Origin: a bacterium
GTDB taxonomy: Bacteria; SZUA-79; Acidulodesulfobacterales; Acidulodesulfobacteraceae
Assembly: GCA_021784835.1 (NCBI GenBank)
Contig: JAJYHI010000079.1
Coordinates: 1 to 25,022, forward strand
DNA: 25,022 nucleotides
Direction of reading: 5' to 3'
The notes beneath the pieces are model-generated. The model saw only the letters and a program-made list of their open reading frames with translations. It made no database searches and was not told where the DNA came from. The first letter of the stretch is position 1. Every line of letters begins with the position of its first letter. Shown one piece after another: positions 1 through 7,218 of the stretch. A program made the translations under genes and the position numbers.

Positions 1-16
1 TACCGGTAAGAAATAA

Positions 17-130
17 AACGATTATGAAAAAATATTAAAAAGTAATCCGGACGATAGTTTGCAATTTAAAAAAATTCCTATAAAGGTATCGGAAAAGGAA
101 TATATTTATTTCATGTCTGGATTTGGGTAA
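17..130 (+). other. Possible 3' tail of an upstream gene (fragment)
   Basis: From 17 an open frame of 37 codons runs to a TAA at 128-130, ending in the residues KEYIYFMSGFG. A TAA at 14-16 closes this frame on the left. The neighbouring frame (3-16) is open only for a few codons before joining through an A-rich run, so a single-base slip near 10-17 would merge them. The composition looks protein-like, but I recognise no family. It may be the C-terminal end of a gene lying left of the window, with a frameshift or sequencing error, or it may be chance. No start codon or ribosome site supports an independent gene. Confidence 0.2.
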
Positions 131-216
131 TAAAAATTGATTGTAATAAACTAAAAAAAAATATAAAATTTGTTTAAAACAATTTTTATTAAAAGTATTA
201 TTAAAAGGAGAAAATT

Positions 217-1152
217 ATGGCAAATCAAATAAACCCGGGCCACGATATACTGGAAGTCGGGCAAAACAGAATGGAATTGGTCGATTTCAGATTGTTCAGG
301 ATAGACGAAGAAGGAGAGGAAAGGGAAGGGATATACGGGATTAATGTCGCAAAAGTTATAGAAATCATTAAGATGCCGGAAGATATATCCGAAACCCCCA
401 ATACTTCCGAATTCGTGGAAGGCATGTTCAATTTAAGGGGTTCAGTGGTTCCGTTGGTTAACCTTCCGAAATGGATGGGCATAATAGAACCGGATGAATT
501 GGACAAGAAAAATTTTAAGGTAATTATTACCGAATTCAATAAAATTAAAGTCGGTTTTGTCGTTCATGAAACGACCAAAATCAGGCGTGTATCATGGCAG
601 GATATAAGCGCGCCGGAACTTTCTTCGGTCAGTTCCGTCGATTCCAAGGTTACCGGAATTATCAAGGTCGAAAACGACGAACTTTTGCTTTTGCTTGATT
701 TCGAGTCTATCGTTGACGAACTTGGATTTTACAGCAAAGAAAACAGGCAGATAGAAGAAGAAAAAAACGAAATCGGAGGAAGCAGGACGATACTTGTTAT
801 AGACGATTCCTCTTCCGCAAGAAAAATAGTCAATAACGCATTGATGAAAGAAGGATTCAATACGGTAATGGCGGAAAACGGCAAGGCCGCGCTCGACATA
901 GTATATGGCGGCCAATATAAAATAGACGCCATTATATGCGATGTAGAAATGCCGGTTATGGACGGCTATACTTTCACCAAGACGCTGAAGTCGGACGATA
1001 AATACAAAAATATTCCGGTAATAATGCATTCTTCCTTAAGCGGAGCGGAAAATTCCGATAAAGGCATGAGGGCAGGCGCTGATTTTTACGTCGTAAAATT
1101 TGAGCCCATAGAATTTATCGCAACTATCAAAAAAGCTTTAAACTTAAATTAA
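217..1152 (+). CDS. cheV: Chemotaxis coupling protein CheV (CheW domain plus receiver)
   Basis: This 311-residue cytoplasmic protein has the CheV architecture. A CheW-like domain (about residues 20-170) includes the segment EGMFNLRGSVVPLVNL, typical of the scaffold that couples chemoreceptors to CheA. A response-regulator receiver follows (about 190-311): acidic pair D196/D197, phospho-acceptor D242 in CDVEMPVMDG, the switch Ser at 272 and conserved Lys at 294. CheV proteins bridge receptor and kinase, and phosphorylation of the receiver is thought to tune adaptation. The start is well supported by AAAGGAG about 7 bases upstream of the ATG. A weak promoter (TTGATT 137-142, TATAAA 162-167, spacer 19) lies upstream. 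No other chemotaxis or flagellar gene is in the window, so CheV is an orphan here. Length and motifs match the family; confidence is high. Confidence 0.93.
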   Translation: MANQINPGHDILEVGQNRMELVDFRLFRIDEEGEEREGIYGINVAKVIEIIKMPEDISETPNTSEFVEGMFNLRGSVVPLVNLPKWMGIIEPDELDKKNFKVIITEFNKIKVGFVVHETTKIRRVSWQDISAPELSSVSSVDSKVTGIIKVENDELLLLLDFESIVDELGFYSKENRQIEEEKNEIGGSRTILVIDDSSSARKIVNNALMKEGFNTVMAENGKAALDIVYGGQYKIDAIICDVEMPVMDGYTFTKTLKSDDKYKNIPVIMHSSLSGAENSDKGMRAGADFYVVKFEPIEFIATIKKALNLN

Positions 1153-1336
1153 TCCAATTAATTTTAATTCTATTTTAATTTAAATAAATAGAAGCGCAGC
1201 CGGCGGACATTTCGGCATAGAGATAATAGGATAAGAAACGAAAGGACAAGAAACGAATTTTGGGAGCAGGAGTTCACTTTTTAGTTGCAATTATTTTACA
1301 AAAATGATACAAATAAAAAGTTAAAATATTTTCAAA

Positions 1337-1346
1337 AAAGGAGGTG
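1337..1346 (+). promoter_or_regulatory. Strong Shine-Dalgarno that fixes a TTG start
   Basis: AAAGGAGGTG sits 7 bases before the TTG at 1354. It is a near-perfect match to the anti-Shine-Dalgarno sequence. The resulting protein begins MKKLFLS, a classical signal peptide start, which supports TTG over any downstream ATG. Confidence 0.8.
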
Positions 1347-1353
1347 AAATACA

Positions 1354-1686
1354 TTGAAAAAATTATTTTTATCGGTTTTATTTTTAGCCTTAATCGCGAT
1401 ACCTTCAAGCTCATTCGCCATGAATAACGCTAAAACCGCAAAAAAAACCGCCGTTAAAACCGCCGTTAAAAAAGTCGTCGCAAAAAAAGCTGTTAAAACC
1501 ATATCCGCCGCTAAAATTAAAGCGGCCCAGCAGATTCTTGCAAAAGACGGGCTTTATAAAGGTAAAGTGGACGGAATGATCGGCCCTATGACCACAAATG
1601 CAGTCAAAGCGTTTCAGAAAAAGAACGGTCTTAAAGCAGACGGAATAATCGGTCCTATTACGCTTAAAAAATTAGGCGTAAAGTAA
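1354..1686 (+). CDS. Small secreted peptidoglycan-binding protein, Lys/Ala-rich
   Basis: The product is 110 residues from a TTG start with a very strong ribosome site. Residues 1-22 form a signal peptide (MKK, hydrophobic LFLSVLFLALIAI, then SSSFA before the predicted cut). Residues about 23-52 are an almost uninterrupted Ala/Lys/Val/Thr segment built from short repeats (KTAVKTAVKK). Residues about 53-110 form a PG_binding_1-like domain: the pattern AQQILAKDGLYKGKVDGMIGP then TTNAVKAFQKKNGLKADGIIGP is the family's duplicated half-motif. The role is probably binding cell-wall peptidoglycan in the periplasm; there is no catalytic domain. The basic tail could also contact anionic polymers, which is inference. 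It stands alone, followed by a hairpin. Confidence in domain and export is high; the precise role is unknown. Confidence 0.82.
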   Translation: MKKLFLSVLFLALIAIPSSSFAMNNAKTAKKTAVKTAVKKVVAKKAVKTISAAKIKAAQQILAKDGLYKGKVDGMIGPMTTNAVKAFQKKNGLKADGIIGPITLKKLGVK

Positions 1687-1694
1687 GTTTTTTA

Positions 1695-1724
1695 TTTTCC
1701 CCCGAAATTATTATCGGGGGAAAA
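1695..1724. terminator. Hairpin after the peptidoglycan-binding gene
   Basis: An 11-bp perfect stem (TTTTCCCCCGA at 1695-1705 paired with TCGGGGGAAAA at 1714-1724) encloses an 8-base loop. It starts 9 bases after the stop codon, as terminators do. The T and A runs lie inside the stem and there is no clean U-run after it on the plus strand, so it may be a weak terminator or a 3'-end protecting hairpin. Confidence 0.55.
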
Positions 1725-1760
1725 TCCCTCCTTTTAGCGCTTTTAGCAACCTTAAATATT

Positions 1761-2474
1761 ATGTCCGATAAAATTTTTTTTGTAACCGGAATAGATACGA
1801 ATATAGGCAAAACATTTGCCAGCCTTCTTCTATTGCTCGCATTCAGGCAGAAACGGCTTAACGCCGGATATATGAAGCCCGTCGAAACCGGCGTGGATAT
1901 TAACGAAGACGGTTCGAAAAATTATATAGACGGCAATTATATAAAAAATATCGCCGGTCTGGAAGCTGACCCGCGCGTTATTACCCCTTGCGCTTTCAAA
2001 GCGCCTTTGTCTCCGTATGCTGCCGCCAGATTTGAAGGCAAAACATTGTGCATAAAAGACATTATTTTTGCATTTTACGAATTAAACAAGATTTACGAAT
2101 ACATAATCGTCGAAGGAGCCGGCGGAATGCTTGTTCCGTTAAAGAGGGGGCATTTTATTATAGATATCGCAAAATATATAGGCGCAAGCGTGATTTTAGT
2201 AACCAAGGCGGGATTGGGCATGATAAACCAGACGCTTTTAAATATCGAATACGCAAAATGCCACGATATTAAAATATCGGGTATAATTATAAATAATGCA
2301 TCGGACGAAATAGACGAAAGCGTATCGTCCAACAAAGAAACGCTTTCGGAATTTACCCGCGTTCCTATTTTAGGGGATATCCCTTATCTGCGGGAAAAAA
2401 AACATCTTCATGCCCCTGCGGCTCTTAGGGATATGGCTTTAAAATATATAGACATCGAAAAAATTTTAATATAA
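1761..2474 (+). CDS. bioD: Dethiobiotin synthetase BioD
   Basis: This 237-residue cytoplasmic enzyme closes the ureido ring of dethiobiotin from 7,8-diaminopelargonate, CO2 and ATP, the penultimate biotin step. The P-loop is GIDTNIGKT at residues 10-18. It is followed by the family motif YMKPVETG (37-44) with substrate-binding Lys39, and by VEGAGGMLVP (117-126). A third nucleotide-site segment near residues 178-181 (INNA) is also present. Length matches the family. No other bio gene is in the window, so the rest of the pathway must lie elsewhere. No clear ribosome site precedes the ATG; the preceding hairpin at 1695-1724 separates it from the upstream gene. It is followed 45 bases later by dapL, which has its own strong ribosome site. 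Confidence is high. Confidence 0.93.
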   Translation: MSDKIFFVTGIDTNIGKTFASLLLLLAFRQKRLNAGYMKPVETGVDINEDGSKNYIDGNYIKNIAGLEADPRVITPCAFKAPLSPYAAARFEGKTLCIKDIIFAFYELNKIYEYIIVEGAGGMLVPLKRGHFIIDIAKYIGASVILVTKAGLGMINQTLLNIEYAKCHDIKISGIIINNASDEIDESVSSNKETLSEFTRVPILGDIPYLREKKHLHAPAALRDMALKYIDIEKILI

Positions 2475-2519
2475 AATATACCGCAATGCCATAAAATAAA
2501 AGGAGGTTCAAACAGCTTT

Positions 2520-3680
2520 ATGAAATTTAAATTTTCCGATAGATTAAACAAACTGCCGGTTTATCTTTTTGCCGAAATCGACAGGCTTAAATCTCAGGTG
2601 AAAGCAAGAGGCATCGATATAATAAGCTTCGGCATAGGCGACCCGGACCTTCCGACGCCTAAAGCCATAGTCGATGTATTAAAAAAAGAAAGCGGAATAG
2701 AAGCTAATCAGAAATATCCTTCGTACGAAGGACTCTTAAAGTTCAGAAAATCCGTTTCCGATTGGTATAAAAATAGATTCGCGGTTTCGTTGGACCCCGA
2801 AACCGAAGTCCTGTCCCTTATTGGTTCAAAAGAAGGCATCGGGCATCTTCCTTTAGCTTTTATAAATCCTGGAGACGTCGTTTTAATACCTGACCCCGGT
2901 TATCCGGTATATAATGCTGGAACTATCTTTGCCGGCGGAATTCCGCATATCATGCCGCTTAAAGAAGAAAACGATTTTCTGCCCGATTTTTCTTCCATAC
3001 CCAAAGATATATTGAGCAAAGCAAAATTAATGTTTTTAAATTATCCCAACAACCCAACATCCGCAACGGCGGACATGCATTTTTTCAAAGAAACGGTAAA
3101 ATTTGCCAAGAAAAACGATATAATAGTCGCCCATGATTTTGCATATTCGGAAGTATTTACCGGAGAAAAAGAAAACCGCTCGTTTTTGGAAGCCGCCGGC
3201 GCAAAAGATATAGGAATAGAGTTTCATTCGCTTTCGAAAACGTTCAATATGACGGGTTTCAGAATAGGATTCGCCGCGGGAAACGAAGACATAATAAAAG
3301 GGCTTGGAGCCGTCAAGACAAATTTGGATTCGGGGGTGTTTCAGGCTATTCAGCTTGCCGGGGCATACGGATTGGACAACGAACTGCGCATCGTGGAAGA
3401 AAATAACCTGATTTACAAAAAAAGAAGGGATTTGCTGGTAGGAGGCTTAGAAAAATTAGGATATAAAATTTATAAGTCGGATGCCACGTTTTATGTTTGG
3501 TCTCATGTTCCTAAAATAAACATGACGTCTAAAGAGTTTGCGATATCCTTGCTGAACGAAACGGGCATAATAGTAACGCCGGGTTCCGGATTCGGCGCCC
3601 ACGGCGAAGGTTTTATAAGATTTTCTTTGACGATAAACGAAAGCCGCATTAAAGAGGCTTTGGTTCGCATGGGCGGATAA
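2520..3680 (+). CDS. dapL: LL-diaminopimelate aminotransferase-type enzyme (DapL)
   Basis: A 386-residue class I/II PLP-dependent aminotransferase. The N-terminus (SDRLNKLPVYLFAEIDRLK) and the segment ISFGIGDPDLPTP (about 35-47) are characteristic of LL-diaminopimelate aminotransferases of the bacterial DapL type, which convert tetrahydrodipicolinate to LL-diaminopimelate for lysine and peptidoglycan synthesis. PLP-site residues are visible: NYPNNPT at 174-180, Asp206 in HDFAYSE, Schiff-base Lys240 in SLSKTFNMTG, and Arg248. The C-terminus carries GFIRFSL, with the carboxylate-binding Arg. The ribosome site AGGAGGT (2501-2507) is 12 bases from the ATG, slightly long. Related aminotransferases (AspC/AlaC types) are possible, so the substrate is inferred from family resemblance. 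folK starts one base after its stop. Confidence 0.85.
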   Translation: MKFKFSDRLNKLPVYLFAEIDRLKSQVKARGIDIISFGIGDPDLPTPKAIVDVLKKESGIEANQKYPSYEGLLKFRKSVSDWYKNRFAVSLDPETEVLSLIGSKEGIGHLPLAFINPGDVVLIPDPGYPVYNAGTIFAGGIPHIMPLKEENDFLPDFSSIPKDILSKAKLMFLNYPNNPTSATADMHFFKETVKFAKKNDIIVAHDFAYSEVFTGEKENRSFLEAAGAKDIGIEFHSLSKTFNMTGFRIGFAAGNEDIIKGLGAVKTNLDSGVFQAIQLAGAYGLDNELRIVEENNLIYKKRRDLLVGGLEKLGYKIYKSDATFYVWSHVPKINMTSKEFAISLLNETGIIVTPGSGFGAHGEGFIRFSLTINESRIKEALVRMGG

Positions 3681-3681
3681 A

Positions 3682-4332
3682 TTGGAACCGCGCGGCCGCC
3701 GCCGTTCCCGCTTTTATATCTGCCTTGGGTTCGGCAGCAATGTTGGAAATTTAGAAATTAACCTGCTGAATGCGATTAGTTCGGTTAAAAAAGAAATAGC
3801 CGGAATATCTGCCTCGGGCGCTTCCGATATATATTTATCCTCTCCGGTAGGCGCGGGCGCGACGGAGCAGCCCTATTTTTTAAATTGCGCGGTTTTATTC
3901 GGATTGAATCCGGCGAAGCGGATTTTTTCCGGAACAGGCGAATCTTTCCCCCGCTTAGGAAAATACATTCTCGGCATTTTAAAAGAAATAGAAAAAAGTA
4001 TGGGAAGAAAAAGCGGAACCGAAAGGAATATGCCCAGAATCATAGATATAGATATGCTTTTTATTTTAGATAACGCTTCAAATATCTATATAAAATTGGA
4101 CTTGCCGGATATTAAACTGCCTCATGCGGAGATTTTTAACCGCAAGTTCGTTCTCTATCCCCTTTTGGATTTGCGGCGCAACGCCTTTAATTTTAAAAAA
4201 CCTTTTGACGAAGAAGGGATAAAAAAAGCCCTCGCGAAAATAGAAAAAAAAGAAAAACCCGATTCGGAAAATTTGCAAAAAATATCCCTTTACGGTAAAT
4301 TCGACGAAAATTTGATTCAGATTTTACGCTAA
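3682..4332 (+). CDS. folK: HPPK, 6-hydroxymethyl-7,8-dihydropterin pyrophosphokinase FolK
   Basis: A 216-residue folate-pathway kinase that transfers pyrophosphate from ATP to 6-hydroxymethyl-7,8-dihydropterin. Family motifs appear in order: LGFGSNVGNLEINL near the N-terminus, YLSSPVGAGATEQPYFLN, LKEIEKSMGRK, the signature PRIIDIDMLFI, and LPHAEIFNRKFVLYPLLDL. It is longer than typical HPPK (about 160 residues) because of an insertion around 78-97 and a Lys-rich C-terminal extension. The frame opens with TTG at 3682, one base after the dapL stop, so translation is probably coupled to dapL; no separate ribosome site is seen. The first residues (EPRGRRRSR) are unusual, so the true start is not certain. 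Its stop overlaps the stop of convergent speD by 4 bases. Confidence 0.88.
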   Translation: MEPRGRRRSRFYICLGFGSNVGNLEINLLNAISSVKKEIAGISASGASDIYLSSPVGAGATEQPYFLNCAVLFGLNPAKRIFSGTGESFPRLGKYILGILKEIEKSMGRKSGTERNMPRIIDIDMLFILDNASNIYIKLDLPDIKLPHAEIFNRKFVLYPLLDLRRNAFNFKKPFDEEGIKKALAKIEKKEKPDSENLQKISLYGKFDENLIQILR

Positions 4333-4736
4333 CGAACGACGAGCTGTTCTTCGCAAAGCACCTTATGGGGAAGCTCTTCTCCGTGGATAGATATAAGCCC
4401 TCTTTTTACCTCCATAATTTGAGGCTCGGACGACCCGAATCTTTCTATGAGGAACTCCGCCGCTTCCTGAGGCTTTATTAAATTTCCGCAGGTAAAAATA
4501 TCTACGGCGGCGTAATCGTATTCGGGCCAAGTATGTATAGAAAGATGCGACTCTGCGATTATTACCATTCCGCTGATTCCAAACGGATTAAATTCATGAA
4601 ATTTATGCTCGACTATAGTAGCTTTTGCTTCGGCCGCGGCATCCAGCATAGCCGCTTCTACAAAGTCAAGGTCGCCCAGAATATTTTTCCTGCATTTTTT
4701 CAGTTCTAAAAGTAAATGCGTTCCTAAAGAATTCAT
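4329..4736 (-). CDS. speD: S-adenosylmethionine decarboxylase proenzyme (SpeH/SpeD, class 1b)
   Basis: This enzyme makes decarboxylated AdoMet for spermidine synthesis and is processed autocatalytically to create a pyruvoyl group. The core motif ESHLSIHTWPEYDYAAVDIFTCG is present. With the start at 4736 the protein is 135 residues and Ser63 (cleavage and pyruvoyl source), His68 and Cys83 fall on the numbering of the well-studied Thermotoga enzyme, which strongly supports this start. A perfect AAAGGAGGT lies 9 bases upstream of that ATG. A more distal ATG at 4769 would make that ribosome site coding and is rejected. The gene is convergent with folK and overlaps it by 4 bases. No speE is in the window. 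A sigma70-like promoter lies at 4813-4840. Confidence 0.95.
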   Translation of the reverse strand: MNSLGTHLLLELKKCRKNILGDLDFVEAAMLDAAAEAKATIVEHKFHEFNPFGISGMVIIAESHLSIHTWPEYDYAAVDIFTCGNLIKPQEAAEFLIERFGSSEPQIMEVKRGLISIHGEELPHKVLCEEQLVVR

Positions 4737-4745
4737 TTTACCCTT

Positions 4746-4754
4746 ACCTCCTTT
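4746..4754 (-). promoter_or_regulatory. Ribosome binding site deciding the speD start
   Basis: On the minus strand AAAGGAGGT is followed after 9 bases by the ATG at 4736. It lies inside the longer frame that begins at 4769, showing that the shorter 135-residue product is the real one. Confidence 0.8.
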
Positions 4755-4812
4755 GGCTTTGGAGCACATATCTCCATAAAGAATTAAAATTAAAATATCA
4801 AAGCAATTTTTT

Positions 4813-4840
4813 ATTATATGTTATATAATTAAAAATGCAA
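4813..4840 (-). promoter_or_regulatory. Candidate speD promoter
   Basis: Minus-strand TTGCAT (4835-4840), a 16-base spacer, and a perfect TATAAT (4813-4818). This would start transcription near 4806, leaving a leader of about 70 bases before the speD ATG. In such AT-rich DNA chance matches are common, so this is a prediction. Confidence 0.5.
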
Positions 4841-4919
4841 GAAAAATTTTAATGGATTTTAATAAACGGAACGATTTTTTTTTAATATCTGTTTTTAAAA
4901 TCCGTGTAGTTAAAATCTA

Positions 4920-4948
4920 TTGACGTAAGAATTATTATAATATATATT
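4920..4948 (+). promoter_or_regulatory. Candidate promoter of the cytochrome c gene
   Basis: TTGACG (4920-4925), a 17-base spacer, and TATATT (4943-4948) give a good sigma70-like arrangement about 55 bases before the start codon. The -10 element lies inside a 26-bp perfect palindrome (4931-4956), a layout expected for repressor control, although no regulator is identified. Confidence 0.5.
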
Positions 4949-4956
4949 ATAATAAT
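4931..4956. repeat. 26-bp perfect palindrome over the -10 region
   Basis: The half-site ATTATTATAATAT is followed directly by its exact reverse complement, giving a 26-bp perfect inverted repeat with no spacer. All bases are A or T. It covers the predicted -10 element upstream of the cytochrome c gene and could be an operator or a cruciform-prone sequence. Confidence 0.6.
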
Positions 4957-5003
4957 AATAGAAAATCAATTTAATTTTCTTTAAAAAAAAGGGGAAATTT
5001 ATT

Positions 5004-5348
5004 ATGAAAAAGTTCGCTTCATCATTGCTTATAGCAGCGGCGTTGGTATTCAGCGCTTCTACGGTTTTTGCCGCTTCCGGCGCTTCGCTTTTCAGCTCCG
5101 AAGGCTGCGTAGCCTGCCACGCCATTAACGGACAGGGCGGCGCCGTTGGTCCGGATTTATCCCACGAGGGCAGCAGCAGAAGCCTTTCGTGGATTAAAGC
5201 GCAGATAATTAATCCTGACTCGCATTTTCAGCCGAATACTTCCGTTACCATCAACGGCAGTTCCTACACGGCCATAATGCCAGGCCATAAAAGCATGTCT
5301 TCGTCAAAAGTCGACGCGTTAGCCGGCTATCTCGAATCCTTAAAATAA
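5004..5348 (+). CDS. Periplasmic monohaem cytochrome c
   Basis: A 114-residue class I c-type cytochrome. Residues 1-23 are a signal peptide (MKKF, hydrophobic core, VFA before the cut). The haem attachment motif CVACH is at 35-39, with His39 as proximal ligand. IMPGHK near 91-96 supplies the likely distal ligand, Met92. GAVGPDLSHEG after the haem site and a final helix (KVDALAGYLESLK) are typical of small c-type electron carriers. It probably shuttles electrons in the periplasm between membrane complexes; its partner cannot be told from context. It is a single-gene unit: its own predicted promoter lies upstream and a strong terminator lies downstream. The ribosome site AGGGGAAA is moderate. 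The neighbouring siroheme decarboxylase acts in haem supply. Confidence 0.92.
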   Translation: MKKFASSLLIAAALVFSASTVFAASGASLFSSEGCVACHAINGQGGAVGPDLSHEGSSRSLSWIKAQIINPDSHFQPNTSVTINGSSYTAIMPGHKSMSSSKVDALAGYLESLK

Positions 5349-5410
5349 TGCGGCATTACGACGACGGCGTTAAGATATCTTGATCTTAAGTTCTCAAGCC
5401 CAAAAAATTA

Positions 5411-5450
5411 AAAACCTCCGGCGGTTAATCTGGCGACCGGAGGTTTTTTT
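5411..5450 (+). terminator. Strong intrinsic terminator after cytochrome c
   Basis: The stem AAAACCTCCGG (5411-5421) pairs with CCGGAGGTTTT (5437-5447) around a 15-base loop and runs into a T-tract at 5444-5450. It is a textbook rho-independent terminator 60 bases after the cytochrome stop codon. Confidence 0.93.
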
Positions 5451-5455
5451 ATGTC

Positions 5456-5485
5456 TTGACGGTTATCCGGATAAATTGATATAAT
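5456..5485 (+). promoter_or_regulatory. Sigma70-like promoter of the siroheme decarboxylase unit
   Basis: TTGACG (5456-5461), an 18-base spacer and a perfect TATAAT (5480-5485), immediately downstream of the terminator. It should start transcription near 5492 and drive the gene at 5559 and the proton-channel genes that follow, with a leader of roughly 65 bases. Confidence 0.7.
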
Positions 5486-5558
5486 CAAATATTAAATAAA
5501 AACAAAAACTGTTTAAACCCAAATATAATTATTAATTATCCTTAATTAAATTATAAAT

Positions 5559-6545
5559 ATGGAATTAGAATTAACCGAAAAAAAAATATTAAATATACTT
5601 CAGACCGACTTTCCTATATCCGCGCGTCCGTTTTTAAGCATTGCAAATATTATAGGCGTTAAGGAGCAGGAAGTAATAGACAGAATATTAAATTTAAAAA
5701 GCAATAAAATTATCCGTCAAATAAGCGCCATATTCGATTCCCACAATATCGGATACAAAAGTACGCTGGCCGCCTTCAAAATAGACGACAGCCTTATAGA
5801 ATCGTCCGCCGACATTATAAATTCTCATAGCGGCGTCAGCCATAACTATTTAAGAAACCACGAATACAATATCTGGTTTACTATTACCCTGCCTTCCGAA
5901 AGGGTTCTGGAAGACGAAATAAAAGCCCTCGGCATATCCGCCAAAGCTTCCGACTATTTAATCCTTCCTACGTTAAAGCTGTTTAAAATAGGCGTTAATT
6001 TTGATATGACCGGCGAAGTCCCCTCTTCTCCTAAATTTTTTTCCCATGAAGATTTTAAAAACGATTCGGATATAAAAATTTCCGATTTTGAAAAGGCATG
6101 CATAAGGGAGCTCCAAAAGGATATAGAAATAGTTCCGGAGCCTTTTAAAAACTTATCGGAAAATCTCGGGATAACTCAGGAAAATTTACTCGGTACAATT
6201 AAAAATTTTATAACCGATAAAAAAATGCGCAGGTTCGCCTGCGTCTTATATCATCAGAAGGCGGGTTTCGGCCACAACGTCATGGGCATATGGAAATCCG
6301 ACCCGGCGGATGCCGATAAAAACGGCAAGGTTATGTCCTCTTTAAAAGAAGTGTCTCATTGCTATTTAAGGCCGGTATATCCGGGAAAGTGGGAATACAA
6401 TATATTCACCATGATACATTCGAAATCCAAAGAAGAGGCGCATAAAGTTATGGAGAAAATATCCTCGCTCACCGGCATAAGCGATTTCGACGCGCTGGAA
6501 AGCTCCAAAGAATTTAAAAAAATCAGAGTAAAATATTATGTTTAA
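5559..6545 (+). CDS. ahbAB: Siroheme decarboxylase, AhbA and AhbB halves fused in one chain
   Basis: AhbA/AhbB convert siroheme to 12,18-didecarboxysiroheme in the alternative haem (or d1 haem) pathway. They are Lrp/AsnC-like proteins of about 150-170 residues that normally pair. This 328-residue protein holds two such units. Unit 1 (about 1-148) has an HTH-like start (LTEKKILNILQTDFPIS), RQISAIFDSHNIGYK at 53-67 and HNYLRNHEYNIWF at 95-107. Unit 2 (about 174-328) repeats the plan, with RRFACVLYHQKAGFGHN at 224-240 and HCYLRPVYPGKWEYNIF at 267-283. The conserved H-x-Y-L-R and E-Y-N-I motifs identify siroheme decarboxylase rather than an ordinary Lrp regulator. The linker is about 149-173. The 3' end overlaps the following TolQ-like gene by 8 bases. 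No clear ribosome site precedes the ATG. Substrate is inferred from the family. Confidence 0.87.
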   Translation: MELELTEKKILNILQTDFPISARPFLSIANIIGVKEQEVIDRILNLKSNKIIRQISAIFDSHNIGYKSTLAAFKIDDSLIESSADIINSHSGVSHNYLRNHEYNIWFTITLPSERVLEDEIKALGISAKASDYLILPTLKLFKIGVNFDMTGEVPSSPKFFSHEDFKNDSDIKISDFEKACIRELQKDIEIVPEPFKNLSENLGITQENLLGTIKNFITDKKMRRFACVLYHQKAGFGHNVMGIWKSDPADADKNGKVMSSLKEVSHCYLRPVYPGKWEYNIFTMIHSKSKEEAHKVMEKISSLTGISDFDALESSKEFKKIRVKYYV

Positions 6546-7146
6546 TCAAACCGAACTTTTAAAGGAGTTTTTCTTATATCCTTTAATATTATGCTCCGTT
6601 ATCGCTCTTGCGATTATAATCGAACGTTTTTACAGCCTTAGAAAGTCAAAAATATTTCCCGAAGATTTTATCTTTAATATCGAAAAATCCCTTAAAGAAG
6701 GCGATATAGAAAAGGCAAAAGGAATGTGCATAGCGGCGGGAACGCCCATGGCAAAAATTTATCTTGCGATTATAGACAATTATAAAAATTCTATAGAAAC
6801 CGTTAAGCTCGAGGTCGAAGAATCAGGCAAAAGGGCGTATCTGGACCTTGAAAAAAATCTGGAAGGACTCAGCGCCATTACCACCATAGCTCCGTTATTA
6901 GGCCTTCTGGGAACGGTCGTGGGCATGATTAAAGCTCTAAGCGCCGTTTCTTACCAGAACGGAATAACGAACCCCCATCTTTTAGCTCTGGGCATTTCGG
7001 AGGCGTTGTACTCTACCGCGATAGGCCTTATAATCGCCATAATATCTTTTTTATTCTTAAAATATTTTGCTTCCAAGGCGTTTAACTTCGGCGCCGCAAT
7101 GGAAGATACCGCGTCTAGGGTTATATCTTTCGTAAGGAAAGATTAA
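6538..7146 (+). CDS. TolQ/ExbB/MotA-family proton channel protein
   Basis: A 202-residue inner-membrane protein with three hydrophobic segments: about 12-30, 113-133 (ITTIAPLLGLLGTVVGMIKAL) and 155-177 (SEALYSTAIGLIIAIISFLF). The second and third carry the conserved Gly-rich and Thr/Ala motifs of ExbB/TolQ, and a cytoplasmic loop lies between segments 1 and 2. These proteins form a pentameric proton channel with ExbD/TolR and transmit proton-motive force to TonB or TolA. The start overlaps the upstream siroheme decarboxylase by 8 bases, indicating co-transcription and probable coupling. ExbD/TolR follows after 72 bases. No TonB, TolA, TolB or Pal gene is in the window, so Tol versus Ton assignment is open and no symbol is given. 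Confidence 0.9.
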   Translation: MFNQTELLKEFFLYPLILCSVIALAIIIERFYSLRKSKIFPEDFIFNIEKSLKEGDIEKAKGMCIAAGTPMAKIYLAIIDNYKNSIETVKLEVEESGKRAYLDLEKNLEGLSAITTIAPLLGLLGTVVGMIKALSAVSYQNGITNPHLLALGISEALYSTAIGLIIAIISFLFLKYFASKAFNFGAAMEDTASRVISFVRKD

Positions 7147-7218
7147 TTTATTATTCTAACATCTCTTATTATATAGTTTTATAAAATTCAGGCAATATCT
7201 TAACGGATATATAATAAT

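Noticed and set aside
1200..1260. Short repeat AAGAAACGAA twice near 1232 and 1248
   Set aside because: Only two 10-base copies in a purine-rich stretch, with no coding or promoter context.
4737..4769. Longer speD start at 4769
   Set aside because: It would place a perfect ribosome site inside the gene and shift the catalytic residues from Ser63, His68 and Cys83. The start at 4736 is better.
5559..6545. Lrp/AsnC transcription regulator
   Set aside because: The HTH-like starts suggest Lrp, but both halves carry the H-x-Y-L-R and E-Y-N-I signatures of siroheme decarboxylases. An ordinary Lrp is half this length.
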